From UBA1259 sp964453915 (GTDB lineage Bacteria; Bacillota; Clostridia; Christensenellales; Borkfalkiaceae): DNA of 32,713 nucleotides. The notes beneath the pieces were generated by a model. It was not told the origin of the DNA and did not search any database. It was given only the letters and a program-made list of their open reading frames with translations. The DNA is taken from the NCBI GenBank assembly GCA_964453915.1, contig CAYVPW010000013.1:1-32713 (forward strand), written 5' to 3'. The position numbers and the translations under genes were made by a program. This document shows, piece after piece, positions 17,019 through 24,844 of this stretch (positions within the stretch are counted from its first letter, which is position 1; every line of letters begins with the position of its first letter).

Positions 17019-17831
17019 TTACTTTCTTTTTTTGCCGCTCTTTTTTAGTTTTTCTATATCCGCCTTTATTTTAGGCATAACTTCTATTGCCGCCTGATAG
17101 CCTATATCGTACATTATTTCGCCAGAAGTAAAACTCATAGCGGTAAACTCGGATAAGTCCGGGTGAATCATAACGTCACTGTTATCGTATCCTGCCTTCC
17201 ACGGTTCTTTTACTTTTCCTTCGTAAGTGGGGAAAAGCCTTGTAAGCAAAGAAGGCTTAGAATCTCTTGTAGATAAATCTATCCCAACAACGTAATCCGC
17301 ACCTAGGCTCTTTGCAACGTCCGCAGGGATAGAGTTAGAAAAAGCCCCGTCTACGTATCTTTCTTTATCTATCACAACGGGCTTAAAAAACGGCGGATAG
17401 CAAGAAGACGCACAAAGCGCAAGCGCAACGCTGCCACTTTCAAAAATCTTTTCTTGCCCGCTTTCTATCTCGGTTGCAATCGCTCTAAACGGCTTTTTCA
17501 GTTCTTCTATATGCAAATGCCCTATCGCCTTATCGATTACACCAAACAATCCGGAAGTATCCATATTAAGCATAAAAGTGCTTTTAATTTCCCCAAAATC
17601 CACCCTTTTTAACATTTCCGAAATATCGGTAGAAGTATACCCTTCCGCATAAAAAGCGCCTATCACGCTGCCTATACTACTCCCCGTTATAACGCTAAAT
17701 TCTATGCCGTTTTCTTCAAACGCTTTTAGCGCGCCAAGTTCCGCAAAGCCCTTAGCCCCGCCTGAGCCCAACGCTAAGCCTAACTTTATTTCTTTGGGTT
17801 TTCTTTTGAATAAAAAATTAAACAATTTCAT
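17019..17831 (-). CDS. Patatin-like phospholipase family protein
   Basis: The 270-residue protein belongs to the patatin/RssA group of serine lipid hydrolases. It shows the oxyanion-hole glycine loop GSGGAKG (22-28), nucleophile elbow GSSIG (50-54, Ser52) and catalytic Asp in DGA (161-163), so it should be active. There is no signal peptide, so it is cytoplasmic or membrane-associated. It overlaps the preceding membrane-protein gene by four bases (ATGA) and sits before a secreted hydrolase and a glycerol-1-phosphate dehydrogenase, which suggests a membrane-lipid theme for the operon. The substrate is unknown. Confidence 0.9.
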   Translation of the reverse strand: MKLFNFLFKRKPKEIKLGLALGSGGAKGFAELGALKAFEENGIEFSVITGSSIGSVIGAFYAEGYTSTDISEMLKRVDFGEIKSTFMLNMDTSGLFGVIDKAIGHLHIEELKKPFRAIATEIESGQEKIFESGSVALALCASSCYPPFFKPVVIDKERYVDGAFSNSIPADVAKSLGADYVVGIDLSTRDSKPSLLTRLFPTYEGKVKEPWKAGYDNSDVMIHPDLSEFTAMSFTSGEIMYDIGYQAAIEVMPKIKADIEKLKKSGKKRK

Positions 17832-18505
17832 TTATCGGTCTCGCTTTTTTTTGTTTTACTCTTACTCATTTTTACTATCGTGATAACCAAAAGAATCAAT
17901 GCAAGTGCAAACAGTCCGTAAAGCACGTAATCAAGTGCAGTAAGCGACCAAACAGCTATACATAATTCTGCCAGTAACGATATTATTATGCCGGCAACCA
18001 AATTGCCAAGCATTATGGGCCAAATAACGTCCTTAAACTTCAAATTTAAAAACACAGCTATTGCCGTACCCGTCCAAACACCCGTCATAGGCAACGGAAT
18101 AGCAACAAAAATAAACACGCCTATTTGCTTTATAAACGTTCCGCTTTTTTGCTTTTTTTCTTCGCTTTTACCCTCAAAGGTCTTGCCGCGTTTTTCCGCT
18201 TTTTCCATGCTGTTTTTCAGCGTTTCTTCCGCTTTATCCGAAAAATATCCTTCTACTTTGTTTGCAAAACCGTTAAACCACTTTATCTTTTTTAACAAAT
18301 TAAGAATAGGTCTTAATAAAAAGTATACGGGAATAAATACCAAGGTAGACCCTGCGTAGCTTAATAAAAGAGCATTAAAAAAGTTAAACGCAGGCAATCC
18401 CCTTGCAAAAACTATTCCGCCCTTTAATTCTATAAGAGGAACGATAGACATAATAAAGGTCGCCCAAAAATCGTTTCCTATAAAGTTGCTTATAAATTCC
18501 GTCAT
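17828..18505 (-). CDS. Small multidrug-export family membrane protein (COG2426)
   Basis: The 225-residue protein has about five hydrophobic segments and the family signatures PLIELKGGIVFARG near the N-terminus and IPLPMTGVWTGTAIA in the middle, matching the so-called small multidrug export family, whose transport role is poorly supported. A strongly charged stretch of about 45 residues (roughly 84-122) separates the two hydrophobic halves. A TTG at 18517 would add four residues; I prefer the ATG at 18505 because GGGTG lies at a suitable distance before it, but this is uncertain. It is the first gene of a four-gene operon, and its stop overlaps the patatin start. Confidence 0.82.
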   Translation of the reverse strand: MTEFISNFIGNDFWATFIMSIVPLIELKGGIVFARGLPAFNFFNALLLSYAGSTLVFIPVYFLLRPILNLLKKIKWFNGFANKVEGYFSDKAEETLKNSMEKAEKRGKTFEGKSEEKKQKSGTFIKQIGVFIFVAIPLPMTGVWTGTAIAVFLNLKFKDVIWPIMLGNLVAGIIISLLAELCIAVWSLTALDYVLYGLFALALILLVITIVKMSKSKTKKSETDK

Positions 18506-18540
18506 TTTTGCACCCAAACGCTTGAATTCTTTTTTAGATT

Positions 18541-18569
18541 AGTATAATATAATTATAAAAAAATTGCAA
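18541..18569 (-). promoter_or_regulatory. Sigma-A promoter of the four-gene lipid-like operon
   Basis: TTGCAA (18564-18569) and TATACT (18541-18546) are 17 nt apart on the minus strand, in the gap before the membrane-protein gene. The predicted start is near 18534, about 29 nt before the ATG. Confidence 0.75.
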
Positions 18570-18603
18570 CAGAAATAAAAAAAACTAAACGGCGGACCAC
18601 TTT

Positions 18604-19347
18604 ATGACAACACAAAAAATGCTTTCCGGTTTAAGAAAGGCAATCACCACTTATAAACTTATAAAAAACGGAGATAAAATAGCCGTGGGGCTCTCTGGCG
18701 GCAAAGATAGCCTTACCCTTTTAAAACTTTTAGCGGAATATCAAAAATTTTCTCCCGAAAAATTTGAACTTATAGCAATAACCATAGATTTGTCTTTTGA
18801 AAAACAAGATAAAGACTTTACCGTGCTAAAAAACTTTTGTAAAGAACTAAACGTAGAATATCACATAGAACACACTGAAATAGGAAAGGTCGTTTTCGAC
18901 GTTAGAAAAGAGCAAAGCCCCTGTGCTTTGTGCGCTAAAATGAGAAGGGGCGCACTAAACTCTCTCGCCGCAAGCCTAGGTTGCAACAAAGTTGCGTTGG
19001 GGCATCATTCGGACGATTTGATAGAAACTATGCTTTTATCCCTTTTTTACGAAGGAAGACTTTCCACCTTTTCTCCTAAAAGTTTTTTAGACAGAACCGG
19101 TATAACCGTGATAAGACCTATGTTATATCTTTCGGAAGCGGACGTTATTTCTTATTCTAAAGATTTGCCCGTTGTCGGCAGTTGCTGTCCTGCAAACGAT
19201 AAGACCAAAAGGGAATTCGTTAAAAACCTTATAAAAAACATCTCTAAGGACGTTCCTAACGTTAGAGAAATGATGTTTACCGCACTAATTCATCCTGAAA
19301 GATATAATCTTTTTGATAAATTTGTTATAGATGCGGAAAAATATTGA
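18604..19347 (+). CDS. ttcA: TtcA-family tRNA thiolation enzyme (PP-loop ATPase)
   Basis: The 247-residue protein is an N-type ATP pyrophosphatase of the TtcA/TtuA group. It has the PP-loop SGGKDS (31-36), a CALC pair (C107, C110) and a later cysteine pair (C194-C195) that could hold the iron-sulphur cluster of this family, and ALGHHSDDLIET. TtcA makes 2-thiocytidine at tRNA position 32; TtuA-like members modify other uridines, so the exact target is open. It is transcribed alone, divergent from the four-gene operon, and ends before the shared terminator at 19375-19412. The ribosome-binding site is weak (GGCGGA). Confidence 0.83.
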   Translation: MTTQKMLSGLRKAITTYKLIKNGDKIAVGLSGGKDSLTLLKLLAEYQKFSPEKFELIAITIDLSFEKQDKDFTVLKNFCKELNVEYHIEHTEIGKVVFDVRKEQSPCALCAKMRRGALNSLAASLGCNKVALGHHSDDLIETMLLSLFYEGRLSTFSPKSFLDRTGITVIRPMLYLSEADVISYSKDLPVVGSCCPANDKTKREFVKNLIKNISKDVPNVREMMFTALIHPERYNLFDKFVIDAEKY

Positions 19348-19374
19348 TCTTTTTATTTAAATTATCAAGACACA

Positions 19375-19412
19375 AAAAACACGCTGCGTCATAAAAGACA
19401 CTGCGTGTTTTT
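19375..19412. terminator. Bidirectional terminator, imperfect stem
   Basis: A 10-bp outer stem AAAAACACGC/GCGTGTTTTT (19375-19384 with 19403-19412) continues inward with mismatches to GTC/GAC around an ATAAAA loop. A and T runs flank it on both sides. It lies between the convergent ttcA-like gene and the polysaccharide operon. Confidence 0.75.
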
Positions 19413-19428
19413 ATTTGAACTTTTTATA

Positions 19429-20139
19429 TTATTTACTGCTTTCCGGCACGGGAGATATATAAGACAACACGCTTACGCCCGTTAATTCTTCTAACTCTTT
19501 TTCGTCTTTTATCTTATTATCTAAAACATAAATCATAACCGCAACAAGCACTCCGATTATAATCCCTGCAAGAATAGACAAACTTATATATTTGCTGAAT
19601 CCCGAAGAAGACGAAACCGAAAATTCGTTTTGCATTTTAACAAGTTCTATAGATTCAACCGCTATAGGTTTATCTTGTCTAAAACTTATGCTTGCGGCTT
19701 CAATAATCTTATTTAATCTTTCTACCGCCTTATCTTTATCACCGTCTTTATAACTGATAGAAAAAATCAAACTGTCGCTATCGTAGTTTACGGATACTGC
19801 GCCGGCAGTAATCCCTTCGTCCTTCTCTCCGATTGTTTTTGCCTTGTTTACTATTGCCGGACTTTTAATAACGTCTGCAATAGTGGGTAAATATTTTTTT
19901 GCAAAAGACGTGTTGCTGGTAATGCTTTCCGTTCCCGAAGACTCTAAATGAACTTTAAGCATAACGTTGCTTTTTGCGGTATACGTGGTTTTTGCCGTAA
20001 ACACGCCGAAAACCGTTCCTAAAATGCCACAGGCTATCACTATGCAAAGTATCAAAATCCAACTTCTACATAATATCTTAAAAAACGGAATACCTTCTTT
20101 TTTTTCTTCCACAGAAGACTTTGCTTTTATCTCTTCCAT
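19429..20139 (-). CDS. Wzz/YveK-type chain-length protein (second copy)
   Basis: The 236-residue membrane protein has transmembrane helices at about 27-50 and 184-207 flanking an extracytoplasmic domain, and ends with the cytoplasmic segment IKDEKELEELTGVSVLSYI. This is the architecture of polysaccharide co-polymerases that set chain length of capsule or exopolysaccharide. It is a distant paralogue of the protein encoded just upstream (shared ending D-E-E-L-E-x-L-T-G). The two genes are 4 nt apart, with a GGGGGT ribosome-binding site. No partner tyrosine kinase follows; the terminator comes next. Confidence 0.83.
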   Translation of the reverse strand: MEEIKAKSSVEEKKEGIPFFKILCRSWILILCIVIACGILGTVFGVFTAKTTYTAKSNVMLKVHLESSGTESITSNTSFAKKYLPTIADVIKSPAIVNKAKTIGEKDEGITAGAVSVNYDSDSLIFSISYKDGDKDKAVERLNKIIEAASISFRQDKPIAVESIELVKMQNEFSVSSSSGFSKYISLSILAGIIIGVLVAVMIYVLDNKIKDEKELEELTGVSVLSYISPVPESSK

Positions 20140-20143
20140 AAAA

Positions 20144-20959
20144 TTATACCCCCGTAGATTCTATAAACGCAAGAACGGCACAGCCCGTAAGTTTTTCTAA
20201 CTCTTCTTTATCTCTAAGCGTTCTATCCATAAGCCCAACCACGTAAACGGCAAGAGCGGCTGCCACCACGCTTAAAACTGCGGCTATAATTATTATTTTG
20301 CTTTTAGACAAATCGCAAGATACGCCTTTATATTCGTAATCTTTTACGGAAACGTTTACACCGAAATACATTTTTTGACCGCTTTCGTTGGTAAGGTTTG
20401 CCTCTTTTTCTATTGCACAAAGCAAGATTTTTACCTTATCTCTTGCAAGCGTGGGCGTTGCATCTTTATAATTTACGCCGACCATATAACTCACGGTTTG
20501 AGAATCCGTATCAGATGCCGAAACGGAAATGTTGCCACCGTTTATATACGAAGCAGAAACCCTGTCCGTAGCGGCGTTATAGTATAACGGATCTTCTTCC
20601 GAAACGACAGTGTTTACCGAATCTATAAATTCGTCCACACTTTTATATTGATGTTTTGCGTAATAATCGTAATAAAAATTCGCGCGGTCTACCACACAAC
20701 CTTGATTACAAAAATTAACGAACGTTTCAAAATAAGCGGAAGTGTATTCCGAATTTTCTTTGCTACCCGTTCCTTCACCCTCCGCTTTATAAACGGCGGA
20801 TTGAGTAGCCGTGTATGTAGGCGTTTTAGTATACGCCACGACTACGCCCGCACCCGTAATAAGCACTATAACGGCAAGCACTAAAAGAATGTTTCTTTTA
20901 AGCGCAAGGTATGCTTTTTTGATAAGTTCGCCAAGCGCCATTCCGTTTTCTTGTTCCAT
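20144..20959 (-). CDS. Wzz/YveK-type chain-length protein (first copy)
   Basis: The 271-residue protein has transmembrane helices near 22-43 and 222-245, an external domain rich in Ser, Asn and Tyr between them, and the C-terminal motif LRDKEELEKLTGCAVLAFI typical of the family. It probably acts with the second copy to control polysaccharide length at the membrane. The ribosome-binding site AAGGAG (20972-20977) is unusually far, 12 nt, from the ATG, and the gap can form a small GAGAA/TTCTC hairpin. It lies 66 nt after the dehydratase gene in the same operon. Confidence 0.82.
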   Translation of the reverse strand: MEQENGMALGELIKKAYLALKRNILLVLAVIVLITGAGVVVAYTKTPTYTATQSAVYKAEGEGTGSKENSEYTSAYFETFVNFCNQGCVVDRANFYYDYYAKHQYKSVDEFIDSVNTVVSEEDPLYYNAATDRVSASYINGGNISVSASDTDSQTVSYMVGVNYKDATPTLARDKVKILLCAIEKEANLTNESGQKMYFGVNVSVKDYEYKGVSCDLSKSKIIIIAAVLSVVAAALAVYVVGLMDRTLRDKEELEKLTGCAVLAFIESTGV

Positions 20960-21025
20960 AGAGAATTTTTTCTCCTTGTTTTATTTTAACTTTGCTTTTT
21001 TACCAACAAATTATTGTTATATAAA

Positions 21026-22858
21026 TTAAACCGCTCTTTCGTCTATTTTATAAGTGGGCACTAATTCGTGCACCTTATATTTCATATCCGCAACTTCGTT
21101 TTTTGCATATTCTAACAACTCGTCTATATGCTTAAACAAATTCTCTTCGTCAAACTTTATGGGCTTTCCTATAGAAATCATTTCGTTTGCGGTTTTTACA
21201 AGCCCCTCTTCCGCCATAAGGCGTTCTTCGTATAGTTTTTCTCCGGGACGCAATCCCGTGACTTTTATATCAATATCCTTAAACGGTTCTAAATTAGAAA
21301 GCTTTATTAAATTCAACGCCAAATCGTAAATTCTTACGGGATTTCCCATATCCAAAACGAAAATCTCTCCGCCGTGAGCATATGCGCCCGCTTGCAAAAC
21401 CAAACTTACGGCTTCGGGTATCGTCATAAAATAACGCACTATATCTTTATGCGTCACCGTCACGGGACCGCCCTCTTTTATTTGCTTTTTAAATAGCGGT
21501 ATTACCGATCCGTTAGAGCCTAAAACGTTTCCGAACCTTACGGCAACGTAGTCCGTTTTATATTTTTTATCCATTGCTTGAATAATCATTTCGCATATTC
21601 GTTTAGAAGCACCCATAACGTTAGTCGGGTTAACCGCTTTATCCGTACTGATTAAAACGAATTTTTCCGCACCGTACTTACCTGCGGTTTCCGCAACGTT
21701 CCTCGTTCCGCCAACGTTGTTTTTTATCGCTTCGTTAGGGCTTGTTTCCATTAAAGGAACGTGCTTATGAGCCGCCGCATGAAATACTATTTGCGGACGA
21801 TACTTTTCAAATACCCGCTCTATTTTTACTTTATCTCTTACGCTTGCAATAAGAGTCAATAGATTTAAGTCGCTAAAACGCCTTTTTAGTTCTTGCTCTA
21901 TATCGTAAGCGTTGTTTTCGTAAATATCTAAAATAATCAACTGCTTAGGATTATGAGTTGCTATTTGGCGACAAAGTTCGCTTCCTATAGAGCCGCCGCC
22001 ACCCGTTACGAGAACGACTTTATTCTCTATATAGCCCATAATTTCGTCTAGATTAACTTTTACTTGCTCTCTACCCAAAAGGTCTGCAACGCTTACCTCT
22101 CTTATAGAAGAAACGGAAAGAGTGCCGTTTGCGAATTGATATATCCCCGGAACGGTCATTACTTTGCAGTTGGTTTTTTGACATTCTTCTATTATTTCCT
22201 TTCTTTTTAAGGAGCTTACGGAAGGCATTGCAATTATAATTTCGTCCGCATTGAATTTTTTTGCAAAATAACAAACTCTGTTTGTCCTTCCAAGTATCTT
22301 AACCCCTTGTATGCTTTTGCCTGTTTTGCTTTCGTTATCGTCTAAAACGCAAACGGGAACCATACGGATTTTATCGGAGTTTTTCATTTCTCTTATAAGA
22401 ACGGCACCGGCATCTCCGCCGCCTATTATTATAACCTTTTTAGGAAGACCTTCACCGGATTTTAACTTGCGATGGTCGCAATACAAACCACGCAACTTAT
22501 ACGCAAACCTACTTCCTGAAAGCCCCGCAAATATAAAAGCGGAAACCATAAACGCCCTTGCTATTTCAACGGTAGGACAAACTATTGCTATAATTATATT
22601 TAAAATTAACGATAAACAACCTACAGCCACCAACTTTAACGCTTCATTAAAACCTGCATACTTCCATACGCTAAAATACAACCCTAAAAGATAGGTTAAA
22701 GCAAAAACCAAACCAATGTTTGCCAAATAAAAATAAAGTTCTTCATTTATAAGCGTAGAAGCCGACAACCCGAATAAAGGATAGCATATAAACCAAGCGA
22801 AAGTCGTTGTCAATAAATCGCAAATAAAAATTATCAGTTGTTTTGTTTTTCTATTCAT
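21026..22858 (-). CDS. Membrane-bound nucleotide-sugar 4,6-dehydratase (CapD/PglF/FlaA1 family)
   Basis: The 610-residue enzyme has four N-terminal transmembrane helices (about 8-120), a first Rossmann domain starting IIGGGDAGAVLI (144-155), and an extended SDR domain with VTGGGGSIGSEL (284-295) and STDKAVNPTNVMGASKR (404-420). The usual catalytic Tyr of the YxxxK pair is Met415 with Lys419, as in PglF-type UDP-HexNAc 4,6-dehydratases. It likely makes UDP-4-keto-6-deoxy sugars for surface polysaccharide. Its start overlaps the dxs end by 8 nt, with GGAG inside dxs, and Wzz-like genes follow, which supports a surface-glycan role. Confidence 0.92.
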   Translation of the reverse strand: MNRKTKQLIIFICDLLTTTFAWFICYPLFGLSASTLINEELYFYLANIGLVFALTYLLGLYFSVWKYAGFNEALKLVAVGCLSLILNIIIAIVCPTVEIARAFMVSAFIFAGLSGSRFAYKLRGLYCDHRKLKSGEGLPKKVIIIGGGDAGAVLIREMKNSDKIRMVPVCVLDDNESKTGKSIQGVKILGRTNRVCYFAKKFNADEIIIAMPSVSSLKRKEIIEECQKTNCKVMTVPGIYQFANGTLSVSSIREVSVADLLGREQVKVNLDEIMGYIENKVVLVTGGGGSIGSELCRQIATHNPKQLIILDIYENNAYDIEQELKRRFSDLNLLTLIASVRDKVKIERVFEKYRPQIVFHAAAHKHVPLMETSPNEAIKNNVGGTRNVAETAGKYGAEKFVLISTDKAVNPTNVMGASKRICEMIIQAMDKKYKTDYVAVRFGNVLGSNGSVIPLFKKQIKEGGPVTVTHKDIVRYFMTIPEAVSLVLQAGAYAHGGEIFVLDMGNPVRIYDLALNLIKLSNLEPFKDIDIKVTGLRPGEKLYEERLMAEEGLVKTANEMISIGKPIKFDEENLFKHIDELLEYAKNEVADMKYKVHELVPTYKIDERAV

Positions 22859-24677
22859 TTATCGCTCCGTTAAATTTGGTTTTCAAATCCGCAATTACTT
22901 CTTTTGCGGTAAGCCCGTTAACTTGTAGTTGATTTTGCACGCTGCCGTGCTTTATAAACTCGTCCTTTATGCCGTAGGAATAAACTTTTGTGCAAAACCC
23001 TTTTTTTGCATAAAAATCTCTAACCATACTTCCAAACCCGCCTATCAAACTGTTTTCTTCAAGCGTAATCACAACGGAGTCTTTTATTTTTATAAGCGAA
23101 TTTTCATCTAGCGGTTTAACCGTTCTTGCGTTTATAATTCCCGTATCCGCATCTGTTTTTTCGGCAATTTCCTTTGCTAGGTTCAACATTCTGGGACCAA
23201 CCGCCAAAACGTTTATATCTTTACCAAAACTTATCTCTTCAAAATCGGGTTTTTCAAAACGATTAACTAATTCTCTTTCTTCTTGCAAAACCGCAGGGTA
23301 TCTAATCGCCACGGGAGAATTTGCATTTATTGCGTATTTTAGCATATCTCTAAACTCCGCAACGCAAGAAGGTGCTAAAATTTTTATATTTGGCAAATGC
23401 GACAAATAACTTAAATCGAACACGCCTTGATGCGTCCTTCCGTCCGCACCTACAAGCCCTGCCCTGTCTATGCAAAACACAACGGGTAAATTGGGAATAC
23501 ACACGTCGTGCAATATTTGGTCGTACGCACGCTGCAAAAAGGTTGAATAAACGCAAACAACGGGCTTAACTTTTCCGGCAGCCATTCCTGCGGATAACGT
23601 AACGGCATATTCTTCTGCAATGCCAACGTCTATAAATCTATCGCCGTGCAATTCTTCCACGACTTTTAGCCCCGTGCCGTCTTTCATTCCGGCAGTCACC
23701 GCAACAATATTTCTATCCGTTTCCATTAAACGGCAAAGTTCTTCGCCAAGTGCAGCGGAAAAAAGGTAATTTTTACTCTTTAAGTCTTTGCCCACACCGT
23801 GATAAATATCCGGCGTTTCTTCCGCCTCCACGTATCCTTTGCCCTTTGTTGTGCTTACGTGCAAAAACACCGCCTCTTCTTTAAGGCTTTCTTTTACTTG
23901 CGTTAAGGTGCTTATCATTTCAGCTAGGTCGTTGCCGTTGTTTACGCCAACGTACTTAAAACCGAATTTCTCAAAATAAGCGTTTTTGTTAAGAAGCATT
24001 TTTATAAAGTTTTTTACCTTGCGGCAAAATCTGTAAACAAGTGAATTCTTAAAAACTTTTTTGAATGCCTTTTTCTTTTTTATATACCCTTTTTGGGTTG
24101 TTCTTTTAGAAATGTATTTATATAAACCGTTAACGTTTTTGCTTATTGACATTCCGTTGTCGTTTAGTATAACCAAAAAATTTTTAGGTTTTTCCATAGA
24201 AGACGTAAACGCTTCTAGATTTAATCCGTTAACAAACGCCCCGTCGCCTACCAAATCTATTACGGAATAGTTTTCGTTTTTTATATCTCTCGCTTTGCAA
24301 TACCCAAGCCCTACGGAAACAGACGTGCCGGCGTGCCCCGTGGTAAACGCATCAAACGGGCTTTCTTCCATATCGGGAAAACCTGAAATGCCGTTTTGAG
24401 TTCTAATATCCTTAAAACTTTCTTTCCTTCCGGAAAGAATTTTGTGCGCATAGCATTGATGCCCTACGTCGAAAATAAGTTTATCGCAAGGAAAATCAAA
24501 AACGTAATAAAGCGCTATAGTCAATTCTACGGCGCCTAAGTTAGAAGATAAATGCCCGCCGTTTTTTTTGGTGGTTTCTATTATTTCCGAGCGCAACTCT
24601 TTTGCAAGAAGGTTCAGTTCTTCTATATTGAGTTTTTTTACGTCTTCGGGTAATTTTATTCTATCTAGAATCGCCAT
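22851..24677 (-). CDS. dxs: 1-deoxy-D-xylulose-5-phosphate synthase (divergent)
   Basis: Dxs joins pyruvate and glyceraldehyde 3-phosphate in the first step of the MEP isoprenoid pathway, with thiamine diphosphate. The 608-residue protein keeps GHLSSNLG (41-48), DVGHQ (70-74), the cofactor motif GDG (144-146) with N172, a catalytic Glu355 and GADGRTHQG (410-418). Several usually conserved spots differ: the DGHD motif reads NNGND (246-250), AEQHAVT reads AEEYAVT (354-360), and NDNEMSIS reads NDNGMSIS. It may be a second, specialised Dxs rather than the main one. It is first in an operon with polysaccharide genes, behind a perfect sigma-A promoter; its ribosome-binding site is weak. Confidence 0.85.
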   Translation of the reverse strand: MAILDRIKLPEDVKKLNIEELNLLAKELRSEIIETTKKNGGHLSSNLGAVELTIALYYVFDFPCDKLIFDVGHQCYAHKILSGRKESFKDIRTQNGISGFPDMEESPFDAFTTGHAGTSVSVGLGYCKARDIKNENYSVIDLVGDGAFVNGLNLEAFTSSMEKPKNFLVILNDNGMSISKNVNGLYKYISKRTTQKGYIKKKKAFKKVFKNSLVYRFCRKVKNFIKMLLNKNAYFEKFGFKYVGVNNGNDLAEMISTLTQVKESLKEEAVFLHVSTTKGKGYVEAEETPDIYHGVGKDLKSKNYLFSAALGEELCRLMETDRNIVAVTAGMKDGTGLKVVEELHGDRFIDVGIAEEYAVTLSAGMAAGKVKPVVCVYSTFLQRAYDQILHDVCIPNLPVVFCIDRAGLVGADGRTHQGVFDLSYLSHLPNIKILAPSCVAEFRDMLKYAINANSPVAIRYPAVLQEERELVNRFEKPDFEEISFGKDINVLAVGPRMLNLAKEIAEKTDADTGIINARTVKPLDENSLIKIKDSVVITLEENSLIGGFGSMVRDFYAKKGFCTKVYSYGIKDEFIKHGSVQNQLQVNGLTAKEVIADLKTKFNGAINE

Positions 24678-24709
24678 AACTTTACACTTTATATCTACTT
24701 AGTTTATTT

Positions 24710-24738
24710 ATTATAATATAATGTAATAAAAATGTCAA
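24710..24738 (-). promoter_or_regulatory. Perfect consensus sigma-A promoter of the dxs-polysaccharide operon
   Basis: TTGACA (24733-24738) and TATAAT (24710-24715) are separated by exactly 17 nt on the minus strand. The predicted start is about 25 nt before the dxs ATG. Confidence 0.9.
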
Positions 24739-24798
24739 CAGCGGTTTTTTATTTACCCCCCCTCCTTAAAAAGACATTTTAACTATTTTTTTTAAAAG

Positions 24799-24830
24799 AA
24801 TAAAGGCTCGGATTTCACCGTGCCTTTATT
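24799..24830 (-). terminator. Intrinsic terminator of the zinc-ribbon membrane-protein gene
   Basis: A stem of AATAAAGGC with GCCTTTATT, one mismatch and then CGG/CCG (24799-24811 with 24818-24830) encloses a 6-nt loop and is followed on the minus strand by TTCTTTT. It lies 14 nt after the stop codon. Confidence 0.75.
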
Positions 24831-24844
24831 GATATAAAATTTTA

